Shown piece after piece: positions 17,832-33,553 of a DNA stretch of 64,000 nt. This stretch comes from Mesobacillus jeotgali (GTDB taxonomy: Bacteria; Bacillota; Bacilli; Bacillales; Cytobacillaceae). Both the position numbers and the translations under genes were made by a program. Within the stretch, counting starts at the first letter, position 1, and every line of letters starts with the position of its first letter. The stretch spans positions 4,582,001 to 4,646,000 of the forward strand of contig NZ_CP109811.1 in assembly GCF_014856545.2 (NCBI RefSeq). Reading direction: 5' to 3'. The notes beneath the pieces are model-generated. The model had not been told where the DNA came from. It ran no database searches and worked only from the letters and a program-made list of their open reading frames with translations.

Positions 17832-19693
17832 TATAAATACCCCCCTGTCAGCGCATAGATGACAATCAGGACTGCAAGGCCGACAAAGGCGATTGTGCCG
17901 TATGTCTGTACCTGGCCGTTCTGGATTTTCGCACCGGTTTTGCCAAGTCCCTGGACAGCTGCTGTTGTCAGCTTGACGAGTCCCTCAACAAGGAATACCT
18001 CAATGAAGCGCAGGAACAAGCTAATCGCTTTAACTCCAAACACGATGCTTTGATTGTAAATTTCATCGATATAGTACTTATTTTTCACGATGCCATAGGC
18101 AAGTGGCGCTCTGCTGGACAGCCAGTCGCGTGAAATTGACTTCTTGCTGTACATCATCCAGGCAAGCAGGATGCCGAGCAAGGAGACAACTGTAGCGACA
18201 ATCATGATCCAGGCTGGGCCTTCGATATGGCCGTGGCCAAGTGCTTCGTTGCCTTCAACGAGCCAGTCTCCAAGGAATGTGCCAAACCAAGGTGTATTGA
18301 CATAACCAGCTACAACAGCCAGTACAGCCAAAACTACCATAGGCAAAGTCATGACGGATGGCGATTCATGGACATTCTTCATTTCGCTGCGCGCTTCACC
18401 GGAGAAGACCATGAAGAACAAGCGGAACATATAGAATGCTGTGAAGAATGCCGCGATCACTGCCAGCCAGAACAAAGGGTAATTGCCACTTGCCCATGCA
18501 GCGATCAAAATTTCATCTTTACTGAAAAAGCCTGAGAACAATGGGACACCACTGATTGCCAGTGTTCCAATTAGGAACAGAGGTCCAGTGAACGAAAGCC
18601 TTTTCCAAAGCCCGCCCATTTTTTCAATATCCTGAGTATGTACAGCATGGATAACGCTACCTGCTGCAAGGAATAACAATGCTTTAAAGAAAGCGTGAGT
18701 CATCAAGTGGAATACTCCGGCAACATAACCGGCAGAACCTAGAGCAAGCATCATATAGCCAAGCTGGCTGACAGTCGAGAATGCAAGAACACGCTTGATG
18801 TCAGTCTGGACAAGGCCGATTGTTGCCGCAAAAATCGCTGTGAAAGCACCGATGATTGCAACAGTCAGCATAGCTGTTTCACTCGCATTGAACAGCGGGA
18901 ACAGCGATGCGACTAAGTAAACACCGGCCGCTACCATCGTTGCTGCGTGGATTAACGCAGAAACTGGCGTCGGACCTTCCATCGCGTCTGGAAGCCATGT
19001 ATGAAGCGGGAACTGACCTGATTTACCAACCGCTCCGATGAAGATCAGGATTGCAGTAAGGGTAATCATCGTTCCGGAAATCGCGCCTTCTTCAACCGCA
19101 GCAAAGATTTCATCATATTCGAAGCTGCCAGTTTGCCAGAATAAGAGAATCATCCCGATCAGCAGCCCGACATCCCCGATACGGGTCATGATGAAGGCTT
19201 TCTTTGCAGCCGCTTTGGCGCTTTCTTTGTAAAAATAGAATCCAATCAACAGGAATGAACCTACACCGACCAATTCCCAGAAAATATAGGTCTGCAAAAG
19301 ATTCGGCGAGATTACAAGACCAAGCATTGCAAAAGTAAATAGTCCGAGATAAGCATAGAAAACCGGGAAGCGCTCATCACCATGCATATACCCTTTTGAA
19401 TAGGTATGCACAAGGAAACTGACTAGAGACACGATCACCAGCATCAGTGCGTTTAATTGATTTACTTCAAAGCCCGCAGTAAGTTCCAGATTCCCTATTG
19501 TCAGCCATACGGCTTCAGCTTTGAATGTAGACTCCGAGAAGCGCTCGATCAGCACAAGGATGGAGTATACAAGAGAGGCAAGCGTCGCAAGAATCCCAAC
19601 GAATGCGCTCGCTTCTTTAAGCTTTTTACCGAACAGCAGCAGGAATAGAAAGGATACAAGCGGGAACAGCGGAATGAGCCAAGCATTCTCCAT
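17831..19693 (-). CDS. nuoL: Complex I membrane subunit NuoL
   Basis: A 620-residue antiporter-like subunit with the family C-terminal long amphipathic helix that braces the membrane arm. FPLHTWLPDAMEGPTPVSAL and IFWELVGVGSFLLIGFYF are typical. I use ATG 19691-19693, which gives MENAWLIPLFPLVSFL like other Bacillus NuoL; an in-frame GTG 4 codons earlier and a further upstream start are less likely. It lies 144 bp after nuoK, the largest gap inside the operon. Confidence 0.95.
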   Translation of the reverse strand: MENAWLIPLFPLVSFLFLLLFGKKLKEASAFVGILATLASLVYSILVLIERFSESTFKAEAVWLTIGNLELTAGFEVNQLNALMLVIVSLVSFLVHTYSKGYMHGDERFPVFYAYLGLFTFAMLGLVISPNLLQTYIFWELVGVGSFLLIGFYFYKESAKAAAKKAFIMTRIGDVGLLIGMILLFWQTGSFEYDEIFAAVEEGAISGTMITLTAILIFIGAVGKSGQFPLHTWLPDAMEGPTPVSALIHAATMVAAGVYLVASLFPLFNASETAMLTVAIIGAFTAIFAATIGLVQTDIKRVLAFSTVSQLGYMMLALGSAGYVAGVFHLMTHAFFKALLFLAAGSVIHAVHTQDIEKMGGLWKRLSFTGPLFLIGTLAISGVPLFSGFFSKDEILIAAWASGNYPLFWLAVIAAFFTAFYMFRLFFMVFSGEARSEMKNVHESPSVMTLPMVVLAVLAVVAGYVNTPWFGTFLGDWLVEGNEALGHGHIEGPAWIMIVATVVSLLGILLAWMMYSKKSISRDWLSSRAPLAYGIVKNKYYIDEIYNQSIVFGVKAISLFLRFIEVFLVEGLVKLTTAAVQGLGKTGAKIQNGQVQTYGTIAFVGLAVLIVIYALTGGYL

Positions 19694-19837
19694 TAATATC
19701 ACAATCCCCTTTTTTGAACGCGCGCTATCTATCATATATACGCCCGTCAGATTGAGGCCCGTCTTTCACGGGGCAGTCCAGCTACAGAAATCTTCTGATT
19801 TTAGCGGCAAATGCCGTCTATGAAAAATCCATCAATC

Positions 19838-20152
19838 CTAATTTTTCAGCTGATTCATTTCATCGATATTGACCGTTCTGCGGTTGCGGTAAAGCGAAAT
19901 CAGGATCGCCAGTCCTACCGCTACTTCCGCTGCTGCCACCGCAATGGAGAACAGCGCGAAAACCTGGCCAGTAATCGAAGGATTCACTCCGTATTTACTG
20001 AAGGTTACCAGATTGATATTGACCGCATTCAGCATCAATTCGATGGAAATCAGCACAATAACCGTGTTCTTTTTTGTCAGCGCACCGTAAAGGCCGATGC
20101 AAAAAAGAATAAGTGCAAGTGCCAGATAGGCTGAAACCGGAACAGAACTCAT
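19838..20152 (-). CDS. nuoK: Complex I membrane subunit NuoK
   Basis: A 104-residue, three-helix subunit (Nqo11/ND4L type) with the two conserved membrane glutamates in [15 protein letters not shown] and [15 protein letters not shown], which take part in the proton path. It overlaps nuoJ by 4 bp. Confidence 0.96.
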   Translation of the reverse strand: MSSVPVSAYLALALILFCIGLYGALTKKNTVIVLISIELMLNAVNINLVTFSKYGVNPSITGQVFALFSIAVAAAEVAVGLAILISLYRNRRTVNIDEMNQLKN

Positions 20153-20673
20153 TCCTGATCACCCTCCTTTTCGTCATCCTTGCGCGCCAATACGATCGCA
20201 CCGACAAGCGCAGCAAGCAGGATCACGGATGTCAGTTCAAACGGGATGATGTATTTCGAATACAGCGATACCCCGATTTGTTCTGTGTTATTTTCATGCA
20301 GTGTATTTGGCACTGCTTCGAAATTCAAGTCGTAAATTCCGAAATAGACAGCTGCGCCAAAGCCAAGTACGCCCAGCAGTAATGCAAGCTTGCGGAGCAC
20401 CCCGCCTTTTGGTTCAGCTTCGTCCCCATGGTGGCGGGTAAGCATGATTCCGAACAGCATCATGATCGTGATGGCGCCGGAATAGATCATTACTTGGATG
20501 ACCGCCAGGAATTCAGCGGACAGCAACACATAAATACCTGCAATACTGACGAATGTAAAGACGAGCGCTACGACCATGTGGATGACCTTGGTGAGGTTCA
20601 ATAAAAGCACGCCGCCGATTACCGCCACTAAAGCAAGTGACATAAACGCAAAGAATTCGCCTGTTAACGTCAT
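20149..20673 (-). CDS. nuoJ: Complex I membrane subunit NuoJ
   Basis: A 174-residue, five-helix subunit (Nqo10/ND6 type). The TM3 segment [21 protein letters not shown] carries the conserved pi-bulge helix region that couples quinone chemistry to pumping. A hydrophilic loop of about 50 residues separates helices 4 and 5. It overlaps both nuoI and nuoK by 4 bp. Confidence 0.95.
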   Translation of the reverse strand: MTLTGEFFAFMSLALVAVIGGVLLLNLTKVIHMVVALVFTFVSIAGIYVLLSAEFLAVIQVMIYSGAITIMMLFGIMLTRHHGDEAEPKGGVLRKLALLLGVLGFGAAVYFGIYDLNFEAVPNTLHENNTEQIGVSLYSKYIIPFELTSVILLAALVGAIVLARKDDEKEGDQE

Positions 20674-21089
20674 GCTTTATTCACCTTCCGTATATTCTCA
20701 TCGTTTTCGTCAAGCCATTCCAGGTTCTTGAATAAGTCATCCCGGCTGTATTCAGCAAGCTCAAAGTTGTTCGTCATGATGATCGCTTCAGTCGGGCAAA
20801 CTTCTGTGCACAGGTCACAGAGGATGCAAAGTTCGAAGTTGATATCATACGTATCAATGATCTTGCCTTTTTTCGTTGGATCAGGATGCTTTTTACCAGT
20901 CAAGTTAATGCAATCGGTCGGGCAAATATTGGCACACTGGTTGCAGACGATGCATTTTTCAGGATAAAACTTCTGGATCCCGCGGAATCTGTCAGGAAGC
21001 GGAATCGGTTCGTTTGGATAATCGTAAGTCAGCTTTTCGCGAGTCAGTTGTTTAAGGGTATAAGCTAATCCTTTAGTCCATCCTAGCAC
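20670..21089 (-). CDS. nuoI: Complex I iron-sulfur subunit NuoI
   Basis: A 139-residue ferredoxin-like subunit with two 4Fe-4S motifs, CIVCNQCANICPTDC and CILCDLCTEVCPTEA, carrying electrons to NuoB. I choose the GTG start at 21087-21089 because AGGGG stands 8 nt upstream; an in-frame GTG at 21098 sits on top of that site. Since NuoEFG are absent, this chain must be fed by a donor other than the usual FMN module. Confidence 0.95.
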   Translation of the reverse strand: MLGWTKGLAYTLKQLTREKLTYDYPNEPIPLPDRFRGIQKFYPEKCIVCNQCANICPTDCINLTGKKHPDPTKKGKIIDTYDINFELCILCDLCTEVCPTEAIIMTNNFELAEYSRDDLFKNLEWLDENDENIRKVNKA

Positions 21090-21132
21090 GTAATTCACCC
21101 CTTTAATGCAGGAAGCAATGCTGCTTCCGTTC

Positions 21133-22140
21133 CTATTTTAGAAAAAATTCTTTAATCAAAGCAGTAAGGAAGATGTTTGCCAGCGCAACCGGCAGAAGCA
21201 CTTTCCATGCGAACTCCATCAATTGGTCTGCGCGGATACGCGGGAACGTAGCACGGAACCAAATGAGGATATAGACCACCAGGCTGAACTTGAGCGAGAA
21301 CCATACAGCTCCTGGAATGAAGCCAAGGAACGGCAGCGGCAGCCAGCCTCCAAGGAATAATACAGTGATCAACGCAGACATTGCGAACATATACACATAT
21401 TCAGCAAGCATGAACATCGCCCAGCGGAAGCCAGAATACTCTGTGTGGAAACCGGCAACAAGCTCGTTTTCCGCTTCTGCAAGGTCAAATGGAACCCTGT
21501 TCAGTTCGGCTGTAGCAGCAATAAAGAACACGATGAACGCGATTGGCTGCCATAGGATGAACCAGCCATTGTCACCTTGTGCTGCAACAATCTCATTGAG
21601 GTTCAGGCTGCCTGTCAACAGGACGATTCCAAGCACGCTCATGACAAGCGGGATTTCGTAGGAAATCATCTGTGCCGCAGCACGCATACCGCCAAGCAAT
21701 GAGTACTTGTTGTTGGATGCCCAGCCTGCCATCAGCATGCCGACGATTGTCAGTCCTGAAATGGCGATGTAATAAAGGAATCCGACATTCAAGTCAGCGA
21801 ATTGCAGTTTGTCAGTCAAAGGAATCGTCGCCATGACCATGAAGGACGGCGCGAACGCGATGACCGGCGCGATAATGAACAGCGGCTTATCCGCTGCTTT
21901 TGGAATTAAGTCTTCTTTTACAAGTAGCTTCACAACGTCGGCAACGGATTGCAACAGCCCCCATTTACCGCCGACATGGGATGGACCATAACGGCCCTGC
22001 ATGAAACCAAGCACTTTCCGCTCTGCTAGAATCGCCATCGTTACGAATCCAAGGATTACGAACAGCAGGACGACAGCCAGGACGAAGAAGATGCTGAAGT
22101 TCATTAGGCCTGCGCTTGATTCGAGTAGATCCTGAACCAT
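21133..22140 (-). CDS. nuoH: Complex I membrane subunit NuoH
   Basis: A 335-residue subunit (Nqo8/ND1) forming the quinone chamber and first half-channel. ERKVLGFMQGRYGPSHVG and AELNRVPFDLAEAENELVAGF are the diagnostic conserved loops. Its ATG overlaps the nuoD stop (TAATG). Confidence 0.97.
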   Translation of the reverse strand: MVQDLLESSAGLMNFSIFFVLAVVLLFVILGFVTMAILAERKVLGFMQGRYGPSHVGGKWGLLQSVADVVKLLVKEDLIPKAADKPLFIIAPVIAFAPSFMVMATIPLTDKLQFADLNVGFLYYIAISGLTIVGMLMAGWASNNKYSLLGGMRAAAQMISYEIPLVMSVLGIVLLTGSLNLNEIVAAQGDNGWFILWQPIAFIVFFIAATAELNRVPFDLAEAENELVAGFHTEYSGFRWAMFMLAEYVYMFAMSALITVLFLGGWLPLPFLGFIPGAVWFSLKFSLVVYILIWFRATFPRIRADQLMEFAWKVLLPVALANIFLTALIKEFFLK

Positions 22141-23240
22141 TATCCGTCTACCTCCCCAAGAACGATATCAACCGCTCCTAAAATAGCAATCAGATTTGAG
22201 ATGCTTTCACCTTCAAGCAGTTTAGGGAGGATTTGCAGATTGTAGAAGCTCGGTCGTCTGAACTTGAGACGGTACGGCTCTTTTTTGCCATCGCTGGAAA
22301 TATAGCAGCCGATTTCGCCCCTGGAGCCTTCGATCCGGACAAACGCTTCCCCTTTTGGAGCCTTGATGATTTTTGGAACCTTGGCTATGATTTCTCCGTC
22401 TTTCGGGAATTGCTGCACAGCCTGTTCGATGATTTTAAGAGATTCTTCGATTTCACCCATCCTTACATGGTAACGGGCAAGCGCGTCGCCTTCTTCGCGA
22501 GTGACAATGTCAAAATCGAAGCGGTCATAGATTGAATACGGCTCATCCTTGCGCAGATCCCACTTCACGCCTGTTGAGCGCAGGTTCGGTCCGCTCAATG
22601 AGTAATTGATTGCGTCTTCCTTTGTATATGTACCGATGTTTTTTGTACGGTTAAGGAAGATTTCATTTCCTGAAACTAATTGGTGGTAGCCTTTCAGCTG
22701 ACCTCTCAGGTAAGGGACAAACTCTGCCACCTTTTCAATCCAGCCTTCCGGAGCATCCCATTTAACGCCGCCTACACGCATATAGTTGAACGTCAGACGA
22801 GCACCTGATAATTCATTCAGCAGGTTCAGGATCATCTCACGGTCACGGAATGCATAAAGCAATGGGCTTGTCGCACCGAAGTCGAGGATGAATGTTCCCC
22901 ACCACAGCAAGTGGCTGGCAACCCTGTTCAATTCCATCGCCAGTATCCTTAGATACTCGGCGCGTTCAGGCACCTGTAAACCCATCATCGTTTCGACTGC
23001 ATGGACGATTACGTAGTTATTCGTCATTGCCGAAACGTAGTCCATCCTGTCTGTATATGGAATGATCTGTGTATATTGCAGGTCTTCGGCAAGCTTTTCT
23101 GTCCCGCGGTGCAAATAACCGATAACCGGTTTTGCTTCAACGATAATTTCACCGTCAATTTTCAGAACGAGGCGGAATACACCGTGTGTACTAGGGTGCT
23201 GCGGGCCCACGTTCAAGAGCATTTCTTCTGTGCGTATCAC
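22140..23240 (-). CDS. nuoD: Complex I 49-kDa subunit NuoD
   Basis: A 366-residue peripheral subunit with the hydrogenase-like fold lining the quinone site. NVGPQHPSTHGVFRLVLKI contains the conserved quinone-facing histidine, and the C-terminal VLGEVDG is intact. NuoC and NuoD are separate genes here, 3 bp apart, not fused as in E. coli. Confidence 0.97.
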   Translation of the reverse strand: MIRTEEMLLNVGPQHPSTHGVFRLVLKIDGEIIVEAKPVIGYLHRGTEKLAEDLQYTQIIPYTDRMDYVSAMTNNYVIVHAVETMMGLQVPERAEYLRILAMELNRVASHLLWWGTFILDFGATSPLLYAFRDREMILNLLNELSGARLTFNYMRVGGVKWDAPEGWIEKVAEFVPYLRGQLKGYHQLVSGNEIFLNRTKNIGTYTKEDAINYSLSGPNLRSTGVKWDLRKDEPYSIYDRFDFDIVTREEGDALARYHVRMGEIEESLKIIEQAVQQFPKDGEIIAKVPKIIKAPKGEAFVRIEGSRGEIGCYISSDGKKEPYRLKFRRPSFYNLQILPKLLEGESISNLIAILGAVDIVLGEVDG

Positions 23241-23243
23241 GGG

Positions 23244-24626
23244 CTACACCTCCACATCATACGGTTCATAGTCTTTTCTTAATGGGTGGCCTACCCAGTC
23301 TTCACCAAGCATGATGCGATGGAGGTTTGGATGGCCTTCGAATTTGATGCCAAGCAGATCGTACGCTTCACACTCCGGCCAATCAGCGCCTGCCCATAAA
23401 GGCTGGACGGACTGGGTAACAGGTGCATCGCGGTCAAGCTTGACTTTCAACGCAACAGACTGCCTGTTTTTGTATGAGTACAAGTGAACATACACTTCCA
23501 TATGTGTCTGGAAATCAGTGCCGTGCAGCTCTGATAGGTAATCGAAGCCTAATAGTTCGTTGTACTTCAGGAATTCAGCCAGTCGGTAATAGGATTCTTT
23601 CTTTGCGACAAGCGTCGGGACATCTTTTGAAAGAGGATTAATATACGAATCTTCCAAAATATCATCACCAAGGTTGTCGGTAATCGCTTTTACATATTTA
23701 TCCAAGTAAGGCTGGTTTGGAGATGGCTTTTGCTCTTCAACAGGTTCTTCTGCTCCTGCCTTTGAGCCAGCTGCTGACTTCGCCTTTGCTGCTGCGGCTG
23801 CTTTTGCCTTCGCTGCTGCAATCGCTTTCGCTTTCTCGTCGTCAGCTGATCCTCCGCCGGCTGCGGCTTTGGCTTTTGCTGCTGCGGCCGCCTTTGCTTT
23901 TGCTACGGCTGCGGCTTTCTTTTTCGCCAGATCATCATCGTCCGTTGAAGCGTCTGCTTCTCCGCCTGCCTCCTGAGCTTTCCTTTTCGCTGCCGCTGCT
24001 GCCTTTGCCTTCGCTACGGCTGCGGCTTTCTTTTTCGCCAGGTCATCGTCGCCTGCTGGAGCATCTGTCTCTCCGGCTGCGCCTGCCTCCTGAGCTTTTC
24101 TTTTCGCTGCCGCTGCTGCCTTTGCTTTTGCTACGGCTGCGGCCTTCTTTTTCGCCAGATCATCGTCGTCGCCCGCTGTAGCTTCAGGCGCTGCAGATTC
24201 TTCAGTGCTTTCCTCTGCCTGTCCGGATGCCTTCATTTTTGCAAGAGCGGCTGCTTTTGCTTTTGCTGCGGCTGCTGCTTTTTTCTTGGCTAATTCAGCG
24301 TCCTGGCCTTCTACCGGAGCCGATACTTCCTCTTTGGATTCCGATGCTTCGTCAGCCTGGCCATTCGCCTTCATTTTTGCCAGTGCAGCTGCTTTCGCTT
24401 TCGCTGCTGCGGCGGCTTTCTTCTTGGCAAGTTCGGCGTCATCACCTGCTGGTGCTTCTGCCTTTGCCTCGGTTTCCTTCACTTCAGGTTCTGCGACTTT
24501 GTCGGCAACCTCTTTCGGGTCGTTTCCTTCCCCTGCCTGTTTAGCAGCCTGTCGCTGCTTCGCAAGCTCCTTTGCCTTTTCGGCTGCTTCTCTCTTTATC
24601 TGCTCTAAATCCTTTTCCCCGCTCAT
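23244..24626 (-). CDS. nuoC: Complex I 30-kDa subunit NuoC with long Lys/Ala repeat extension
   Basis: A 460-residue protein. Only residues about 304-460 are the conserved NuoC domain (ending in the family motif near HPNLHRIMLGEDWVGHPLRKD). Residues 1-300 are a low-complexity charged region with five copies of a unit resembling LAKKKAAAVAKAKAAAAAK, starting near residues 66, 112, 157, 196 and 233 and separated by acidic linkers. Such extensions are known on NuoC of other Bacillaceae, but their job is not established; a helical spacer or a docking platform replacing the missing NADH module are possibilities (inference). Confidence 0.93.
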   Translation of the reverse strand: MSGEKDLEQIKREAAEKAKELAKQRQAAKQAGEGNDPKEVADKVAEPEVKETEAKAEAPAGDDAELAKKKAAAAAKAKAAALAKMKANGQADEASESKEEVSAPVEGQDAELAKKKAAAAAKAKAAALAKMKASGQAEESTEESAAPEATAGDDDDLAKKKAAAVAKAKAAAAAKRKAQEAGAAGETDAPAGDDDLAKKKAAAVAKAKAAAAAKRKAQEAGGEADASTDDDDLAKKKAAAVAKAKAAAAAKAKAAAGGGSADDEKAKAIAAAKAKAAAAAKAKSAAGSKAGAEEPVEEQKPSPNQPYLDKYVKAITDNLGDDILEDSYINPLSKDVPTLVAKKESYYRLAEFLKYNELLGFDYLSELHGTDFQTHMEVYVHLYSYKNRQSVALKVKLDRDAPVTQSVQPLWAGADWPECEAYDLLGIKFEGHPNLHRIMLGEDWVGHPLRKDYEPYDVEV

Positions 24627-24629
24627 CGG

Positions 24630-25142
24630 TTAGATCACCTTCTTCCCGGTTTTCGCCTCATAACGGATTTTTTCTTTTAATTTATTAATCCCGTAAATCA
24701 ATGCTGCTGGATTCGGCGGGCAACCCGGTATGTAAACATCGACCGGCACGATCTGATCGACACCTTTTACAACTGAGTATGATTTTACATATGGACCGCC
24801 TGCTGTCGCGCATGACCCCATCGCGATTACCCACTTTGGTTCTGCCAGCTGGTCGTACAGCCTGCGGACAGTCGGAGCCATTTTCTTCGTAACAGTGCCT
24901 GAAACAATCATGACATCGGACTGACGAGGCGAGTTCCGGTAAAATGTCCCGAAACGGTCCAGATCATAGTGAGCTGAACTGGATGCCATCATTTCAATCG
25001 CGCAGCACGCAAGACCAAAAGTCATTGGCCACATCGAGTTGCTGCGGGCCCAGCCTTTTACCTGCTCAAGAGTTGTCACGAATACATTCCTTTGGAGTTC
25101 TGCTACTTCTTCAGGTGAGAAATCATCCAACTTTAAATCCAT
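24630..25142 (-). CDS. nuoB: Complex I iron-sulfur subunit NuoB
   Basis: A 170-residue subunit (Nqo6/PSST) carrying cluster N2, the last iron-sulfur centre before quinone. The tandem cysteines in [11 protein letters not shown] and those in GSCATAGG and IPGCPPNP are the cluster ligands. I choose ATG 25140-25142 (MDLKLDD) because GAAGGTG lies 6 nt upstream; the coding region then overlaps the nuoA end by 10 bp. Confidence 0.96.
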   Translation of the reverse strand: MDLKLDDFSPEEVAELQRNVFVTTLEQVKGWARSNSMWPMTFGLACCAIEMMASSSAHYDLDRFGTFYRNSPRQSDVMIVSGTVTKKMAPTVRRLYDQLAEPKWVIAMGSCATAGGPYVKSYSVVKGVDQIVPVDVYIPGCPPNPAALIYGINKLKEKIRYEAKTGKKVI

Positions 25143-25510
25143 TTTAGCACCTTCTTTTTCCATGCGTAGATGAGTCCGATAAGAAGCATTACGACGAAAA
25201 TCAGCATTTCGATCAATGCGAAGATTCCCAGCTTCTCATAGGCGACAGCCCATGGATACAAAAACGCTGTTTCTACATCAAAAATAACGAACATAAGAGC
25301 AAAAACATAATAACGGACATTAAACTGGACCCGCGCATCGCTGAACGGTTCCATCCCGCTCTCGTAGGTGGTATATTTCCGCTCGTCCTGCTTGTATTTC
25401 GGCCGCAGAAGCTTAGCCGCAAACAAGGCTACGATCGGAAGCAATACCCCGAGACATAGGAACACAAAGACTATCAAATAGTTATTTTGATATAGATTCA
25501 ACTGCTCCAT
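25133..25510 (-). CDS. nuoA: Complex I membrane subunit NuoA
   Basis: A three-helix subunit (Nqo7/ND3) of about 125 residues and the first gene of the operon. The long loop with [16 protein letters not shown] contributes to the quinone chamber (the usual Cys is Ser here), and [12 protein letters not shown] is the conserved TM2 motif. ATG 25508-25510 is preferred because GGAGGG lies 6 nt upstream; ATG 25516 abuts that site. Confidence 0.95.
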   Translation of the reverse strand: MEQLNLYQNNYLIVFVFLCLGVLLPIVALFAAKLLRPKYKQDERKYTTYESGMEPFSDARVQFNVRYYVFALMFVIFDVETAFLYPWAVAYEKLGIFALIEMLIFVVMLLIGLIYAWKKKVLKWI

Positions 25511-25567
25511 GCCCATCCCTCCAATGTTGTGAAATTTTCATACTTTTTAATCTTGTAACCGATAACA

Positions 25568-25596
25568 ATTATACCATTGTTACAATAGTGTGTCGA
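25568..25596 (-). promoter_or_regulatory. Sigma-A promoter of the nuo operon
   Basis: On the minus strand TCGACA (25591-25596, 5 of 6 to consensus), an exact 17-bp spacer and a perfect TATAAT (25568-25573). It lies about 58 bp upstream of nuoA. Confidence 0.8.
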
Positions 25597-25963
25597 CAAG
25601 CCTTTGAACAATCTGGCAACCTTCTTCCAAGCCTTTTTCAATAGAAAAATAGTTTCTTGATTGAGCTTGTATAGACGGGAGGAAAGAGGGTCCCCTTTCA
25701 TACTTAGTTGCATGGAAGACAATATATTCTTACTCTTTTGCCCAGGCCTTTTTCGAGCGCCTGCCTGGTTGGAGGGTGCAGCCTCCGAAGCATGCGCTTT
25801 TAACGGTAAAACGCAGCAGACAATCGGTTACATTCTATATTAAATACAATTTGGATTAAGTTGTCAGTGACGTTTGTCAACATTGATAAGTTCTGTGACA
25901 GCGTAGTTTATGGCGGAATTGTGGACTTTTGGTTAGGGGGAGTTTTAGAGGGTAATTATTTAG

Positions 25964-26044
25964 GAGTTGAGTGGTGAATTGAGTGTTGAGTGATGCTTGG
26001 GCCAATGAATTGAGCGATGAGTAAAGAATTGAGTGGTGAATTGA
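25964..26044. repeat. Irregular short repeat C: core GAATTGAGTGGTGA
   Basis: TTGAG(T/C)G occurs at 25967, 25979, 26010 and 26029, with spacings of 12, 31 and 19 bp, embedded in an (A/G/T)-rich strand. It resembles the regular arrays in being a multiplied short core but lacks a fixed period. Confidence 0.55.
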
Positions 26045-26140
26045 TCTCTGAACATGGGTTTTTTTATTAAGACAGCCGAAATTTGAGTTCACACTTGAAT
26101 TATCAGCATAATTTCCAGGCTAAACATTGATAGTAATATG

Positions 26141-26251
26141 TTTTATAGCGAAAAATTGGTTTTTATAGCGAATTTTTAGTTTTTATAGCGATTATTTAAT
26201 TTTTATAGCGAGTTTTTAGTTTATATAGCGACTTTTCTATTTATATAGCGA
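26141..26251. repeat. Short-period array D: core TTTTATAGCGA, exact 20-bp period, 6 copies
   Basis: ATAGCG occurs at 26145, 26165, 26185, 26205, 26225 and 26245, each exactly 20 bp apart. The core of about 11-12 nt (TTTTATAGCGA; TATATAGCGA in the last two) is conserved and the remaining 8 nt vary. The array lies downstream of the atp terminator and upstream of the nuo promoter. The same core and period recur at 41.4 kb. Confidence 0.95.
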
Positions 26252-26353
26252 AACGGAATCTGCTCCTAGATTTGTAAACTTTCTGGAAGCGTCATTTGTA
26301 AATCACCTGGCAGCAACACAACAAAAAATCCACCGCCGCCCCTTACTCTACAT

Positions 26354-26388
26354 AATAAAAACACCCCCCAGCAGCGCCGGAGGGTGTT
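26354..26388 (-). terminator. Terminator of the atp operon
   Basis: A 9-bp stem (ACACCCCCC at 26361-26369 with 26379-26387, one mismatch) followed on the minus strand by TTTTATT, 11 bp after the atpC stop codon. Confidence 0.9.
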
Positions 26389-26398
26389 AATCTTAAAA

Positions 26399-26809
<411 letters not shown>

Positions 26810-26828
26810 TTACCCTCCTGGTCCGTTA

Positions 26829-28316
<1,488 letters not shown>

Positions 28317-28328
28317 TCATTGAAAAAT

Positions 28329-29231
<903 letters not shown>

Positions 29232-29252
29232 TTAAGCAGGACCAGCCAGTGG

Positions 29253-29312
29253 CTGGCTCTGCATCACATGTCTAGCTCCAGTGCCTAGCTGATCGAGGCA
29301 CTTCCGCTTTTC
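29253..29312. repeat. Hairpin pair and Bacillaceae-type intergenic repeat between atpA and atpG
   Basis: The atpA-atpG spacer contains AGCCAG-TGG-CTGGCT (29253-29267) followed by TGTCTAGCTCCAGTGCCTAG..., which includes the stem AGTGCCT/AGGCACT (about 29280-29302). The TGTCTAGCTCCAG word is part of an intergenic repeat I recognise from other Bacillaceae genomes, and 13 nt of it recur inverted at 50575-50587. It may soften or modulate read-through between atpA and atpG. Confidence 0.55.
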
Positions 29313-29315
29313 AAA

Positions 29316-30839
<1,524 letters not shown>

Positions 30840-30848
30840 CTACGAATC

Positions 30849-32143
<1,295 letters not shown>

Positions 32144-32159
32144 CTTTAGTTCTTATTTA

Positions 32160-32387
<228 letters not shown>

Positions 32388-32443
32388 TTAATGTATGAAA
32401 AAATGTTTTTTTAAGTTTTGTTCATTAAATGAACAGGTATATA

Positions 32444-33157
<714 letters not shown>

Positions 33158-33178
33158 TTAATTCACCTCTCTTCCCCG

Positions 33179-33547
33179 CTATTTACGTAAAAAAGACTGG
33201 ACAAAAAAATCTATCATAATGACAATATAAGCTGTCATTAATCCCAAAATCGTAAATACAAGGTCAATGCGATCAGGGTATTCCATCGCAACGATTACAG
33301 CAAGCGCACCTGTCGCAAGCCTCGACAACGAGCCGAGCGAGCGCACCTTCTTCCCCTGTACCACCGAATCCCCGAAGTTGTTCATTTTCCTCGCAAGCAG
33401 CCATAAATTAAAAAGGCTCAGGCTTGTACCAAAGATCAACCCAGCAAAAACAGATTGATAGCTTGTAAAGCCGTACCCGAGTACGTATAAAGACAACAAG
33501 GTGAATATGTATTTGCGCTGACGAATAAACAAGTCCTGTATTTCCAT
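33179..33547 (-). CDS. atpI: ATP synthase subunit I
   Basis: A 122-residue membrane protein with four helices, matching AtpI of Bacillus. AtpI proteins help assemble the c-ring. It lies 6 bp after the AtpZ-like gene and 24 bp before atpB. Confidence 0.9.
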   Translation of the reverse strand: MEIQDLFIRQRKYIFTLLSLYVLGYGFTSYQSVFAGLIFGTSLSLFNLWLLARKMNNFGDSVVQGKKVRSLGSLSRLATGALAVIVAMEYPDRIDLVFTILGLMTAYIVIMIDFFVQSFLRK

Positions 33548-33553
33548 AGATGG

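Larger units (their letters stand above)
25600..26353. other. Long gene-free spacer between nuo promoter and atp terminator
   Basis: About 750 bp without a credible gene. It holds a hairpin-rich patch at roughly 25741-25790 (including GGAGG-GTGCAG-CCTCC), an irregular repeat of GAATTGAGTGGTGA (25964-26044) and the regular 20-bp array at 26141-26251, both listed separately. Short reading frames here lack ribosome-binding sites. Confidence 0.7.

Noticed and set aside
23717-24181. Leu/Pro/Arg-rich plus-strand frame opposite nuoC
   Set aside because: It is the antisense image of the Lys/Ala repeat codons and has no promoter or ribosome-binding site.
25527-25543. Rex-like half site TTGTGAA in the nuoA leader
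   Set aside because: The second half-site matches poorly (TTCATAC with a 3-nt centre) and it lies between the promoter and the ribosome-binding site.
25661-25843. 60-codon plus-strand frame in the nuo-atp spacer
   Set aside because: No recognisable domain and no ribosome-binding site at proper distance; it crosses the hairpin-rich patch.
26141-26251. Arrays D and F as CRISPR arrays
   Set aside because: Cores are only about 11 nt and inter-core segments 8-9 nt, far below CRISPR repeat and spacer lengths, and no cas genes are present.
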